From an uncultured Flavobacterium sp. (GTDB taxonomy: Bacteria > Bacteroidota > Bacteroidia > Flavobacteriales > Flavobacteriaceae): 64,000 bases of DNA. The stretch lies in the NCBI GenBank assembly GCA_913061465.1, contig CAJXSU010000001.1, positions 84,717-148,716 on the forward strand. The letters run 5' to 3'. The notes below the pieces were generated by a model. That model ran no database searches and was not told the origin of the DNA. It was given only the letters and a program-made list of their open reading frames with translations. Positions 9,911 through 18,380 of the stretch are shown here, piece after piece. The position numbers and the translations under genes are program-made. Positions within the stretch are counted from its first letter, which is position 1. The number at the start of each line of letters is the position of its first letter.

Positions 9911-12900
9911 TTATAATATGACTAGCTTTTCATACTTTTCTGACGATATATTACTTGTTGTTGATGTTACTTTTAATTTATAAATATAAACTCCTTTTCC
10001 TAACTTATTTCCAAAATCATCTAAACCATTCCATGAAATATTTCTAGATAAATTACCTGTTGTTTGAACCAACTGATTAATAGTTTTTACTAATTTTCCT
10101 GAAACTGTAAAAATTTGAACCTGAACTTCAAGAGGTTCGTTGGGTTTGTTGTGGTTAAACCAAAACTCGGTATAATTTACAAATGGATTAGGATAATTTA
10201 AAACATTATCTAAGGTTACACTATTATCACTAACAACTACAAAATTCAGCATTGCTTCTGAAGAATTGTTGTAGGTATCCCAAGCCTTGAGTTTAAGGGT
10301 ATGAGGACCTACAGATAAATTTCGTAGTCGATAAACTACCTTACCCCGAGTAAAGTCATCTAATTCTGTTTGATAAAAGTCATTTAAGATTATTGGATTA
10401 GATTCATCTCCATCTAAAACTCCAACAATATCATGATCTACAGCAGTAATTGAGGTATTAATACCGCTCAAATCAAATAATTTTGCAATTAAATTTGGTG
10501 ACGCATTCGTGTTTGCTCCATCTAAAAAAGATTCATCATTCATAAATAATTGAATTTCAGGACCAACTGTATCTTCTGGAGCATTCTCATTAATACCGCC
10601 TACAATTACATCGGCATTGTAACCTGCTTTATCAAGTATTTGATCAGTAGCATAAAAACTTAACTTTCCTTTTCCATAAGCAATTTTCACATCTCTTGGT
10701 ACTATAAATTCGAAATTAAAATTTCCATTTTCTACAGTTGCCAATCCTCTAAATAGTTTACTTTCTTGAGAATCAAAAACTTCAACAACACCAAAATTAT
10801 CATTATCTAAGGTTGATTTATCAATAGGCTTATCATATACAGTAGTAGATAAACTACCATTAAAATCAGTTAAAACAGTGTTCAAATTATCAGTAACAAC
10901 CCCTTCAAAACGAACTTTAGATAAGGCTTTGAGCGTATCTATTGATTGAGTAATGTCTACACCATTCATTTTTGTGATTTTAATATTTGGCTTAGGAATT
11001 GCTAATTTTTTAACAGGATCTCCAAAATAATAAATAAAAAACTTTTGCTCCCTATTGTAATTATTTTTTGTTTTCACCAAAGATTCTGCTATGGTTAAAT
11101 CTTCATCATTAAATTCTAATAAAGTAGCAATTAGTCTTTTATTGAAGGCTTGACCGGTACTGATAAAAACCTCTCTTGTGGTTGAAATCATAGAAACTGC
11201 GCCTCCGGAGGCATTCCAAAATACATTTTCTCCAGCTGAAATTCTTATCGGATTATCAAATCTTGAAAACTCACATGTAATAGTTATGAAAAGCGGTAAG
11301 GTGTTTTCATTATTAAGTCCTTTAACTTGAGGGATGTCAAAAAATCTTTCTGATGCAAAACCATCTTCACCACCGTGTCCAAAATAATCAAAAACTAGAG
11401 TACCTGATTCTATAGCTGTTGTAATTGCCTCTTTTACATCTGGATAGCGTTCTCCTCCTGAAGAGTTTTGTTGCACATAGGCATCTGCATATATTTTATT
11501 GATATTAAAAATTGGTTTAATGGCTTTAATATCATCAGCAATGGTCTCTACTCCACGTTGTATAGGTTGATCAGAAAGAACGTCAATATCATCGGCTAGT
11601 AAAGTTATTGAATTTCTCCAATCTCCAAATGAATCAACATTATAATCTCTTAAGATTTTATCCACTACATCTTTTGCCTGTTGCTGAGAAGAAACAGGGA
11701 TTCTTCCGGTTGCAATTTCCATGGTATGTGCTCCAGACATTGTTCCCTCAGATTCTTCAAGCATCCCAAAAAAATCATCTGTAACATATGATTCTGCTAA
11801 ACTGTAACTGTCAGTTGCGAGGTAAACTGGAACAATATTATTGTTTCCAATAATTCTATCTTTATAATCATAGGATGCATCTCCAAAAAAACAAACATAT
11901 TTCAATTGATCATCATCTGTTGAATTTAATTCGTAAACATGTTTGATAAAATCTCTAATTCCTGTAATATCTCTACTACCAGAGGAGAATTCATTATAAA
12001 TCTCATCTAAATTAACAACTTTTGCTGTTAATCCTGAGTTTTCTATATGATAGTCTACTATTCTCTGAGCTTGTGATTCAAATTCATCGGTGGTAATTAG
12101 TAGGTAGTTGATATCTTTTATTGCATGTACATTTTGATTTTTAATTTTAGAGTTGGATAGGATTTCTGGGGTGTAATAATCATCTTGATGCACTACAATA
12201 TATTCTTGCAACACTCCAGAATTTGCTTTAAAAGAAAAAGGTCCTGAAGTTGATTCATTATTTATATTAGTTGCATTGATTGGGTCTGTTACATCCCAAA
12301 TCTGAAATATATTTTGTGAATTTTGAATCTGATATTCGACTATTCCTGCTGTATTTGCAGCTTCAAAACTTCGAAAAGAAAACTGAAAATCGTTTGCTGT
12401 TAATTCTTTTTTTCCTGATACTTCAATATAATCTAAATAAGCCCTTGCCGATGGATTTCCACCATTATTGTAATTTAAATTAAACTCAATAGTAGAAGAT
12501 GAAATTAATTGATTTGCACTCTGTGTTCTTTCTGATGCTAGATCACCAGAACTTGTACTCGCACTAAAATTGAGATTAAAAAGATCTTGAGAGTTTACCT
12601 TAACTTGCATTGAAGAAGTTAATTCAGATACAGCCACTGCTCTAACTTTTATGTTTACGGGCTCAGTTATCACTATATTTGGGAATGGTATTTCAAGTGA
12701 TAACTCATTATCTACACTAAAATCTTCTCCAAGCCATTTTTTACCCGCGGCAAAAAGATTAATAGTTTCCTTTTCATAAAAAACGTAATCATTAAAGGTA
12801 GTAATCTGAGTGCTAGCAGAACCAATAACAGGAGAAGAATTTTGTATTCTCTTTCCATCATCTTCATTAATGGTCATAAAATAATAAGATTTGTCTGAGT

Positions 12901-13309
12901 ATATATTTTGTATATGATTTACCGTTCCTTGAGCGGGATTTACTTCCCAGCTGTGGGGTCCTTTGGCATAAAATAGAATGTAATCATTAGAATCAAAAGA
13001 ATTATCTTCTTCACCCTCAATGAAAATAGCATTCTCTTGCAAATCATCATACCTAAAATCTGCATTTAATTCGGGGAGTAATTGACCTCCGTTTCCATAA
13101 ATATGAATTTTTTTTGGATTTAAGTTATTTGTTGAAATTCCTAGCTGTTGTAAAAAAGATTTATCAATTTTAAAAACTCCTGTAGTGTCTGTTGCAAACT
13201 TATACCAATTCCCATTGGCTAATACTGAGTTTGTAACTTGTCCGTAACCTACAACGGAACATAAAATGAATAAAATCTTTAAAATTATATGTTTTTTCAA
13301 TGCAATCAT
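9911..13309 (-). CDS. porU: type IX secretion sortase PorU (gingipain-like C25 peptidase)
   Basis: PorU is the cell-surface peptidase that removes the C-terminal sorting domain of type IX cargo and attaches the protein to anionic LPS or similar. After a signal peptide (about 1-23) there is a beta-rich N-terminal region. The C25 peptidase domain follows, with catalytic His645 in GHGGEDG and Cys679 in TCEFSRFD. The C-terminal 80 residues form a type A sorting-like domain with a YPNPF start and GxY(I/L)Y near the end. Its 1132 residues are normal for the family. It is divergent from gldJ with 193 bases between the starts. Confidence 0.95.
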   Translation of the reverse strand: MIALKKHIILKILFILCSVVGYGQVTNSVLANGNWYKFATDTTGVFKIDKSFLQQLGISTNNLNPKKIHIYGNGGQLLPELNADFRYDDLQENAIFIEGEEDNSFDSNDYILFYAKGPHSWEVNPAQGTVNHIQNIYSDKSYYFMTINEDDGKRIQNSSPVIGSASTQITTFNDYVFYEKETINLFAAGKKWLGEDFSVDNELSLEIPFPNIVITEPVNIKVRAVAVSELTSSMQVKVNSQDLFNLNFSASTSSGDLASERTQSANQLISSSTIEFNLNYNNGGNPSARAYLDYIEVSGKKELTANDFQFSFRSFEAANTAGIVEYQIQNSQNIFQIWDVTDPINATNINNESTSGPFSFKANSGVLQEYIVVHQDDYYTPEILSNSKIKNQNVHAIKDINYLLITTDEFESQAQRIVDYHIENSGLTAKVVNLDEIYNEFSSGSRDITGIRDFIKHVYELNSTDDDQLKYVCFFGDASYDYKDRIIGNNNIVPVYLATDSYSLAESYVTDDFFGMLEESEGTMSGAHTMEIATGRIPVSSQQQAKDVVDKILRDYNVDSFGDWRNSITLLADDIDVLSDQPIQRGVETIADDIKAIKPIFNINKIYADAYVQQNSSGGERYPDVKEAITTAIESGTLVFDYFGHGGEDGFASERFFDIPQVKGLNNENTLPLFITITCEFSRFDNPIRISAGENVFWNASGGAVSMISTTREVFISTGQAFNKRLIATLLEFNDEDLTIAESLVKTKNNYNREQKFFIYYFGDPVKKLAIPKPNIKITKMNGVDITQSIDTLKALSKVRFEGVVTDNLNTVLTDFNGSLSTTVYDKPIDKSTLDNDNFGVVEVFDSQESKLFRGLATVENGNFNFEFIVPRDVKIAYGKGKLSFYATDQILDKAGYNADVIVGGINENAPEDTVGPEIQLFMNDESFLDGANTNASPNLIAKLFDLSGINTSITAVDHDIVGVLDGDESNPIILNDFYQTELDDFTRGKVVYRLRNLSVGPHTLKLKAWDTYNNSSEAMLNFVVVSDNSVTLDNVLNYPNPFVNYTEFWFNHNKPNEPLEVQVQIFTVSGKLVKTINQLVQTTGNLSRNISWNGLDDFGNKLGKGVYIYKLKVTSTTSNISSEKYEKLVIL

Positions 13310-13502
13310 TCTTCAAAGAACGCAAATAATATGGATATATTTTGTGTTAAAAATTGTTAAATCATAATATAAGAAAAAGTGTTGCGTTATCTTTATAACA
13401 TTAACAATTTACAATCATATAAATTTATAAAACATCTTGTATGAAAATAATTTTATTGTAAATTGCCAAAAAAAATTAGAATCCTAATATTTTATATTAT
13501 AT

Positions 13503-15176
13503 ATGAAGAACTATTCTAGAATAACCCTTCTTTTACTCAGTAGTATTTTACTATACAATTGTAATTCGACCAATAAAAGTACATCTTCGTTAACAGGTTG
13601 GAATTTTAACGATCCTAAATTTGGTAGTTATATCAAAGGAACTTCATTTCAAGGTCAGAAAACACCTGATGGAATGGTTGGAATTGAAGGAGGTTCATTT
13701 GTTATGGGGCAAGTGCAAGACGATGTAATGTTCGATTGGAATACTACACCTCAAAAAATGCACGTACGATCATTTTATTTGGACGAAACAGAAGTAACGA
13801 ACTCTGAGTATTTATTATACCTTCAGGTAACTAAAGAAGTATTTCCTCCAGAAGAAGAAAAATATAAAAATATTTATGCTTCAGCACTACCTGATACGCT
13901 TGTTTGGAGAAGCAGTTTAGGAAATACCGAACTCTTATCTGAAAGTTATCTGAGACATCCTGCATATTCTGATTATCCTGTTGTAGGCGTGAGTTGGTTG
14001 CAAGCTGTTCAATATTGTAAGTGGAGAACAAGTGCTGTAAATCTTAAAAATTTAATAGACAAGGGGGTTTTATCTAATGTATTAGCAAATGATACCATAC
14101 GAAACTTTTTTGACACCGATTTATATTTAGAAAATCCTTATAAATTATTTGATGGTGATTCTACTGTATATAAGAGAGGTTTACCTGATAATAAATTAAG
14201 AAAGAGAGGAGCACCGAGACCAGAAAAAGGTACATTTACTGGAAGACAAGTAACTTCTCTTGATGGAATTTTATCACAAAAATTCAGATTGCCTACTGAA
14301 GTTGAATGGGAATACGCTGCTAAAGCAAATACTGAAAACAGAGAATACAATAACATTAGAGGTAGAAAGAAATTTGCTTGGGATGGTAAGTATACTAGAG
14401 AGAAATCAAACCGATACAAAGGAAGTCAGTTAGCAAACTTTAAACAAAGTAAAGGAAACTACAGTGGTTTATCTGGATGGTCTGAAGATGGATCAGACAT
14501 ACCTATTTCTGTAAGATCTTATCCACCTAATGGATATGGCCTTTATGACATGTCTGGAAACGTGGCAGAATGGGTTGCTGATGTATACCGACCTATCATA
14601 GACAGTGAGGCCAATGATTTTAATTTCTATAGAGGTAATAACTTCAGAAAAAAATTAATAGATTCAACTGGTCAAGTAGTAATTATTGGTGAATCTAATC
14701 AAGCAATGGTTTCTTATGATACATTACCTAATGGAAAAGTGGTAGTTTCTAATTTACCTGGTGAAATTAAATATGTACCTGTGACGATGAATGATGTCTT
14801 CATGAGAACCAACTATTCTGTTTCTGATAATACAGATAAGAATGATGGTGATAAATTATCAAATCGTTTATTTGATTTAGAGGATGATCAATTTACCAAC
14901 AAATCAAGAATGTATAATTCTCCAATCAATGCTAAAGACGAAAATACAGGTAAACTTGATAAATATGATATCAAAAAGAGAACTACGTTAATTAGTAATA
15001 AAACCAGAGTTCATAAAGGAGGGTCTTGGCAAGACAGAGAGTATTGGCTAGATCCAGCTCAAAGAAGATATTTACCTGAGTATATGTCTACAAATTACAT
15101 TGGTTTTAGATGTGCTACTGACGTCATGGGTAACCTAAATAGTGGAAAAAGAACCGCAAGAAACCCATCAAGATAA
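13503..15176 (+). CDS. gldJ: gliding motility lipoprotein GldJ
   Basis: GldJ is an outer-membrane-associated lipoprotein needed for gliding and for stability of the GldK/type IX secretion apparatus in Flavobacterium. The signal peptide ends in a lipobox with Cys20 (YNC). The rest is a formylglycine-generating-enzyme/sulfatase-modifying-factor fold: GGSFVMG near residue 63, DETEVTNSEY, RLPTEVEWEYAA and NVAEWV are all recognisable, as is the ending HKGGSWQDRE...GFRCA. The gene is transcribed away from porU, and a strong terminator follows its stop codon. Confidence 0.95.
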   Translation: MKNYSRITLLLLSSILLYNCNSTNKSTSSLTGWNFNDPKFGSYIKGTSFQGQKTPDGMVGIEGGSFVMGQVQDDVMFDWNTTPQKMHVRSFYLDETEVTNSEYLLYLQVTKEVFPPEEEKYKNIYASALPDTLVWRSSLGNTELLSESYLRHPAYSDYPVVGVSWLQAVQYCKWRTSAVNLKNLIDKGVLSNVLANDTIRNFFDTDLYLENPYKLFDGDSTVYKRGLPDNKLRKRGAPRPEKGTFTGRQVTSLDGILSQKFRLPTEVEWEYAAKANTENREYNNIRGRKKFAWDGKYTREKSNRYKGSQLANFKQSKGNYSGLSGWSEDGSDIPISVRSYPPNGYGLYDMSGNVAEWVADVYRPIIDSEANDFNFYRGNNFRKKLIDSTGQVVIIGESNQAMVSYDTLPNGKVVVSNLPGEIKYVPVTMNDVFMRTNYSVSDNTDKNDGDKLSNRLFDLEDDQFTNKSRMYNSPINAKDENTGKLDKYDIKKRTTLISNKTRVHKGGSWQDREYWLDPAQRRYLPEYMSTNYIGFRCATDVMGNLNSGKRTARNPSR

Positions 15177-15195
15177 ATCAACACAAAAAATTATA

Positions 15196-15233
15196 AATCC
15201 TCATTGAATTCTACTCAATGAGGATTTTTTTTT
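15196..15233 (+). terminator. strong rho-independent terminator between gldJ and murF
   Basis: A perfect 12-bp stem (AATCCTCATTGA / TCAATGAGGATT) with a 7-base loop is followed by nine T residues. It begins 20 bases after the gldJ stop and its T-run ends 10 bases before the murF start codon. Confidence 0.93.
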
Positions 15234-15243
15234 ATATTTAAGC

Positions 15244-16497
15244 ATGAATATTGAAGCGTTATATCAAATTTATTCAAGTAACTATCTTATCACCACTGAT
15301 ACCAGAGCTATTAAGAGAGGTGCTATTTTCTTTTCGCTTAAAGGTGATCATTTTAATGGAAATAAATTTGCAGAAAAAGCCATTCAAAAAGGTGCTAAAT
15401 ATGCTGTAATTGATGATATTAATTATCAAATTAAAGGAAAAACTATTTTAGTAAACAATGTTTTAGAAACCCTTCAGAAACTAGCAAATTATCATCGTAG
15501 ACAACTTAATATTCCTATTCTAGGTATTACTGGTAGCAATGGAAAAACCACAACAAAAGAACTCATTCATGCTGTTTTAAAAACCCAATTTAATACTGGA
15601 GCAACAAAAGGGAATCTAAATAATCATATCGGCGTACCGTTAACACTTTTATCATTTACCAATGAAACTGAGATTGGAATTGTAGAAATGGGTGCAAATC
15701 ATCAAAAAGAGATAGAATTCTTATGCTCTATTTGTGAGCCTGATGTTGGTTATATTACAAATTTTGGTAAAGCACATCTAGAGGGTTTTGGAGGAATTGA
15801 AGGAGTGATTAAAGGAAAATCAGAATTGTATACCTACCTTAAAAGTAATAATAAAATAGCTTTTGTAGATGCTAATGATGCCAAACAATTAGAATTGACC
15901 AACACTATGGAGAGAATTTCATTAAACTCTTCTATTAGCATCTCTTCTACTCAGCCCTTATTAGCTCTAAACTACAACAATGAAATTATTGATACACAAC
16001 TCATTGGAATCTATAATTTAAATAACCTTAAGGCTGCCATTTCAATTGGAGAATACTATAACATCTCTAAAAAAAACATAATTACAGGGATCAGTAATTA
16101 CAAACCAACAAATAATAGGTCTCAGGTTATAGAAAAGAAAACGAATACTGTTGTAATGGATGCCTACAATGCAAATCCTACAAGTACGCGTTTAGCGCTA
16201 GAAAATTTCAAGGCAATAAATCATAAAAATAAAATTGTGATTTTGGGTGATATGTTTGAATTAGGAGAAGATACTGAACATGAACATCAAAATATCGTTA
16301 ATCTTTGTGATACACTAGGTTTTAACCGATGTGTTTTTGTTGGTCAACATTACAGTAAAACCTCGGCAGTAGAAAAACACTTGACTCTAGAGTCTTTAAT
16401 AAAAAGTATCACCGATACTCCTTTAGAAAAAAGTTATATTCTTATTAAAGGATCAAGAGGGATGTTTCTTGAACAACTTTTGGAGTATATTAATTAA
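15244..16497 (+). CDS. murF: UDP-N-acetylmuramoyl-tripeptide--D-alanyl-D-alanine ligase
   Basis: MurF adds D-Ala-D-Ala to UDP-MurNAc-tripeptide, the last cytoplasmic step of the peptidoglycan precursor. The Mur ligase P-loop is at residues 95-104 (ITGSNGKTTT), followed by the MGANHQKEI segment and a C-terminal domain with DAYNANPTS and GDMFELG. At 417 residues it is a normal MurF. The start codon lies only 10 bases after the T-run of the preceding terminator, so transcription depends on read-through or on a promoter hidden in or near the hairpin. Its 3' end overlaps the convergent kinase gene by 8 bases. Confidence 0.96.
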   Translation: MNIEALYQIYSSNYLITTDTRAIKRGAIFFSLKGDHFNGNKFAEKAIQKGAKYAVIDDINYQIKGKTILVNNVLETLQKLANYHRRQLNIPILGITGSNGKTTTKELIHAVLKTQFNTGATKGNLNNHIGVPLTLLSFTNETEIGIVEMGANHQKEIEFLCSICEPDVGYITNFGKAHLEGFGGIEGVIKGKSELYTYLKSNNKIAFVDANDAKQLELTNTMERISLNSSISISSTQPLLALNYNNEIIDTQLIGIYNLNNLKAAISIGEYYNISKKNIITGISNYKPTNNRSQVIEKKTNTVVMDAYNANPTSTRLALENFKAINHKNKIVILGDMFELGEDTEHEHQNIVNLCDTLGFNRCVFVGQHYSKTSAVEKHLTLESLIKSITDTPLEKSYILIKGSRGMFLEQLLEYIN

Positions 16498-17341
16498 TAT
16501 GCTGTTTATGGTATTCTAGTAAATTATCTATGGGTCTTTGAATAACCCCTGATATTTTAAGTCCATTCTTTTCGGCAACATCATCTAATATTTCTTTAAA
16601 GTAATGCGCAATAGAGCCTATAAAATAAATGGGCATGTCCTCGGATGGGTTATACGGTAAGATTCTATACTTGAAGAATTTTTCAAATCCCTTTTTCATT
16701 AATCTTCTGACATATTTCTCATCTTTAAAATCAAACATAAACTTTGCAAAAGAAGCTAAATACATATTAGGATTTGGCGCTCTATATATGTTTGTCTTAA
16801 TAGTGTCTGCATCAAGTACATAATCAGCTTCAAATCTGTCCACCATATATTTAGGCATCATTCCATAAAAATAGTCTCTAATTAATCTTTTACCAAAATA
16901 ATTACCACTGGCTTCATCCATTAAAACATACCCCAAAGAAGGGACTTGCATTTGCATATTTTGACCATCGTAATAACAACTATTAGACCCTGTTCCTAAA
17001 ATACAAACTAAAGCAGGTTTTTTTCCTGAGGCTGCATATACAGCAGCTAACATGTCCTCTTCTACAGCTATAGCAGCATTTGTAAAGATGGCTTGCATTA
17101 CATCTTTTAAGACAGCACATGCATTAGGAGTTCCACAACCAGCACCATAAAAATAAACTTGACTCACCTCATCTTTAACATTAATGAGTTGAAACATATT
17201 CACAATTCTGTTGGTTAATTCTTCTGAAGAAATTACTGCTGGATTTAATCCCAAAGTTCTTACTCTAAAAAGTTCATTTTTGTTGGCATCTAAAGCAATC
17301 CAATCGGCTTTTGTTGAGCCACCATCAGCAATTAATATCAT
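16490..17341 (-). CDS. BadF/BadG/BcrA/BcrD-type ATPase, probable N-acetylglucosamine kinase
   Basis: This belongs to the ASKHA sugar-kinase superfamily. The N-terminal phosphate-1 loop (ADGGSTKADW, residues 5-14) and the LGTGSNSCYYDG segment (about 116-127) match the Bacteroidota GlcNAc kinase-like proteins, which probably phosphorylate recycled amino sugars. A BadF-type acyl-CoA reductase activator is a less likely alternative, because the cysteine motif for an iron-sulfur cluster is not evident. At 283 residues it has the usual length. It is convergent with murF and has a well-formed promoter just upstream. Confidence 0.85.
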   Translation of the reverse strand: MILIADGGSTKADWIALDANKNELFRVRTLGLNPAVISSEELTNRIVNMFQLINVKDEVSQVYFYGAGCGTPNACAVLKDVMQAIFTNAAIAVEEDMLAAVYAASGKKPALVCILGTGSNSCYYDGQNMQMQVPSLGYVLMDEASGNYFGKRLIRDYFYGMMPKYMVDRFEADYVLDADTIKTNIYRAPNPNMYLASFAKFMFDFKDEKYVRRLMKKGFEKFFKYRILPYNPSEDMPIYFIGSIAHYFKEILDDVAEKNGLKISGVIQRPIDNLLEYHKQHIN

Positions 17342-17362
17342 CGGTTATTTTTATAGATTTCC

Positions 17363-17393
17363 CAAATATATTACAACCCTTTTGGTTACACAA
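17363..17393 (-). promoter_or_regulatory. Bacteroidota-type promoter of the kinase gene
   Basis: Reading the minus strand, TTG (complement of CAA at 17391-17393) is followed after 20 bases by TATATTTG (complement of 17363-17370), a full match to the -33 TTG / -7 TAnnTTTG consensus at ideal spacing. The start codon of the kinase gene at 17341 lies 21 bases downstream of the -7 box. Confidence 0.7.
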
Positions 17394-17550
17394 CAGCAAC
17401 CAAAAACTCAATCGTTTTCGTTCTTGTATCATTATAATTAATTTAATCCTTTTAATAAAATGTACAATAATTTTTATTTAAAACTTCACAAGCAAACCTA
17501 ATACTACTTTTAAAAATATTTAAAAACTTCAATACCTAGAGAATATATTG

Positions 17551-17558
17551 TAATTTTG
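17551..17558 (+). promoter_or_regulatory. -7 box of the tyrosine phosphatase gene
   Basis: TAATTTTG fits the TAnnTTTG consensus exactly and ends 17 bases before the ATG at 17576, implying a short leader. A clear TTG at the expected -33 spacing is missing, so the promoter may be weak or activator-dependent. Confidence 0.5.
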
Positions 17559-17575
17559 AAAAAACTTAAAAGTTA

Positions 17576-18307
17576 ATGTTCAGTTTTTTCAAAAAACATC
17601 AAAAACCTTTATTTGAAGAACTTTGTGATATTCACAACCATTTGTTGCCGGGTATAGATGACGGCAGCAAAGATGTAGACACATCAACTAAAATGCTAAA
17701 TGCCTACCATGAACTAGGGATTAAAAGTGTTATTCCTACACCACACATTTATAAAGAATTGTACCCTAATACTCCAACAACCGTAAAAGACGCATTTAAG
17801 CTTTTAAAACAATATAAAGTTCCTGAAAATAGGACAAAAGTTAACTCCTATGCTGCTGAGTATATGGTAGATGAGGTTTTTATGAAAAATCTTGAGCAAG
17901 CTTCACCATTATTGCTCTTAAATGATACTTATATTTTAGTAGAAATTAATTTTTTTGGCCAAACTACGATGTTGAAATCAGCTTGTTTTAACTTATGTCA
18001 AAAAAATATCACTCCAATACTGGCCCATCCAGAACGCTATCATCTGATCAAAGACATTTCTGAGTATCAAAATTTAAAAAATCAAGGGTTCTACTTTCAA
18101 TTAAATGCCTTATCGCTTCTAGGACAATATGGACCAGAAGTAAAACAAAAAGCAGAAAAATTACTGAGGGAAGGGTTGTATGATTTTGTAGCTACTGATG
18201 CCCATAGTGTTCATGATCTAATAAAACTTAAAAACTTAAGCCTTTCTAAAAAGCAAGGGGTTCAATGGGAATCGATTCGAGAATTTCAACTGAAATTATT
18301 TTCCTAA
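17576..18307 (+). CDS. PHP-domain tyrosine phosphatase, CpsB/YwqE type
   Basis: This is a metal-dependent protein-tyrosine phosphatase of the PHP fold, as in capsule loci, where it dephosphorylates the autokinase that controls chain length. Motifs are in order: DIHNHLLPGIDDG (residues 18-30), TPHIY, VEINF, LAHPERY and TDAHS near residue 210. These supply the His/Asp/Glu ligands of a trinuclear metal site. At 243 residues the length is normal. The gene is convergent with the wzc-type kinase gene and shares a bidirectional terminator with it, so the phosphatase and its probable substrate are neighbours on opposite strands. Confidence 0.9.
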   Translation: MFSFFKKHQKPLFEELCDIHNHLLPGIDDGSKDVDTSTKMLNAYHELGIKSVIPTPHIYKELYPNTPTTVKDAFKLLKQYKVPENRTKVNSYAAEYMVDEVFMKNLEQASPLLLLNDTYILVEINFFGQTTMLKSACFNLCQKNITPILAHPERYHLIKDISEYQNLKNQGFYFQLNALSLLGQYGPEVKQKAEKLLREGLYDFVATDAHSVHDLIKLKNLSLSKKQGVQWESIREFQLKLFS

Positions 18308-18322
18308 GAAAATAACATTCAT

Positions 18323-18352
18323 AAAAAACCACCGATCTGCGGTGGTTTTTTT
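18323..18352. terminator. bidirectional terminator between phosphatase and wzc genes
   Basis: The stem AAAAAACCACCG (18323-18334) pairs perfectly with CGGTGGTTTTTT (18340-18351) around a 5-base loop. It has a U-run in both directions and lies between two convergent genes, so it should end both the + strand phosphatase transcript and the 45-kb minus-strand locus. Confidence 0.92.
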
Positions 18353-18380
18353 ATATCAATACTATTAATTATAAATTTCA

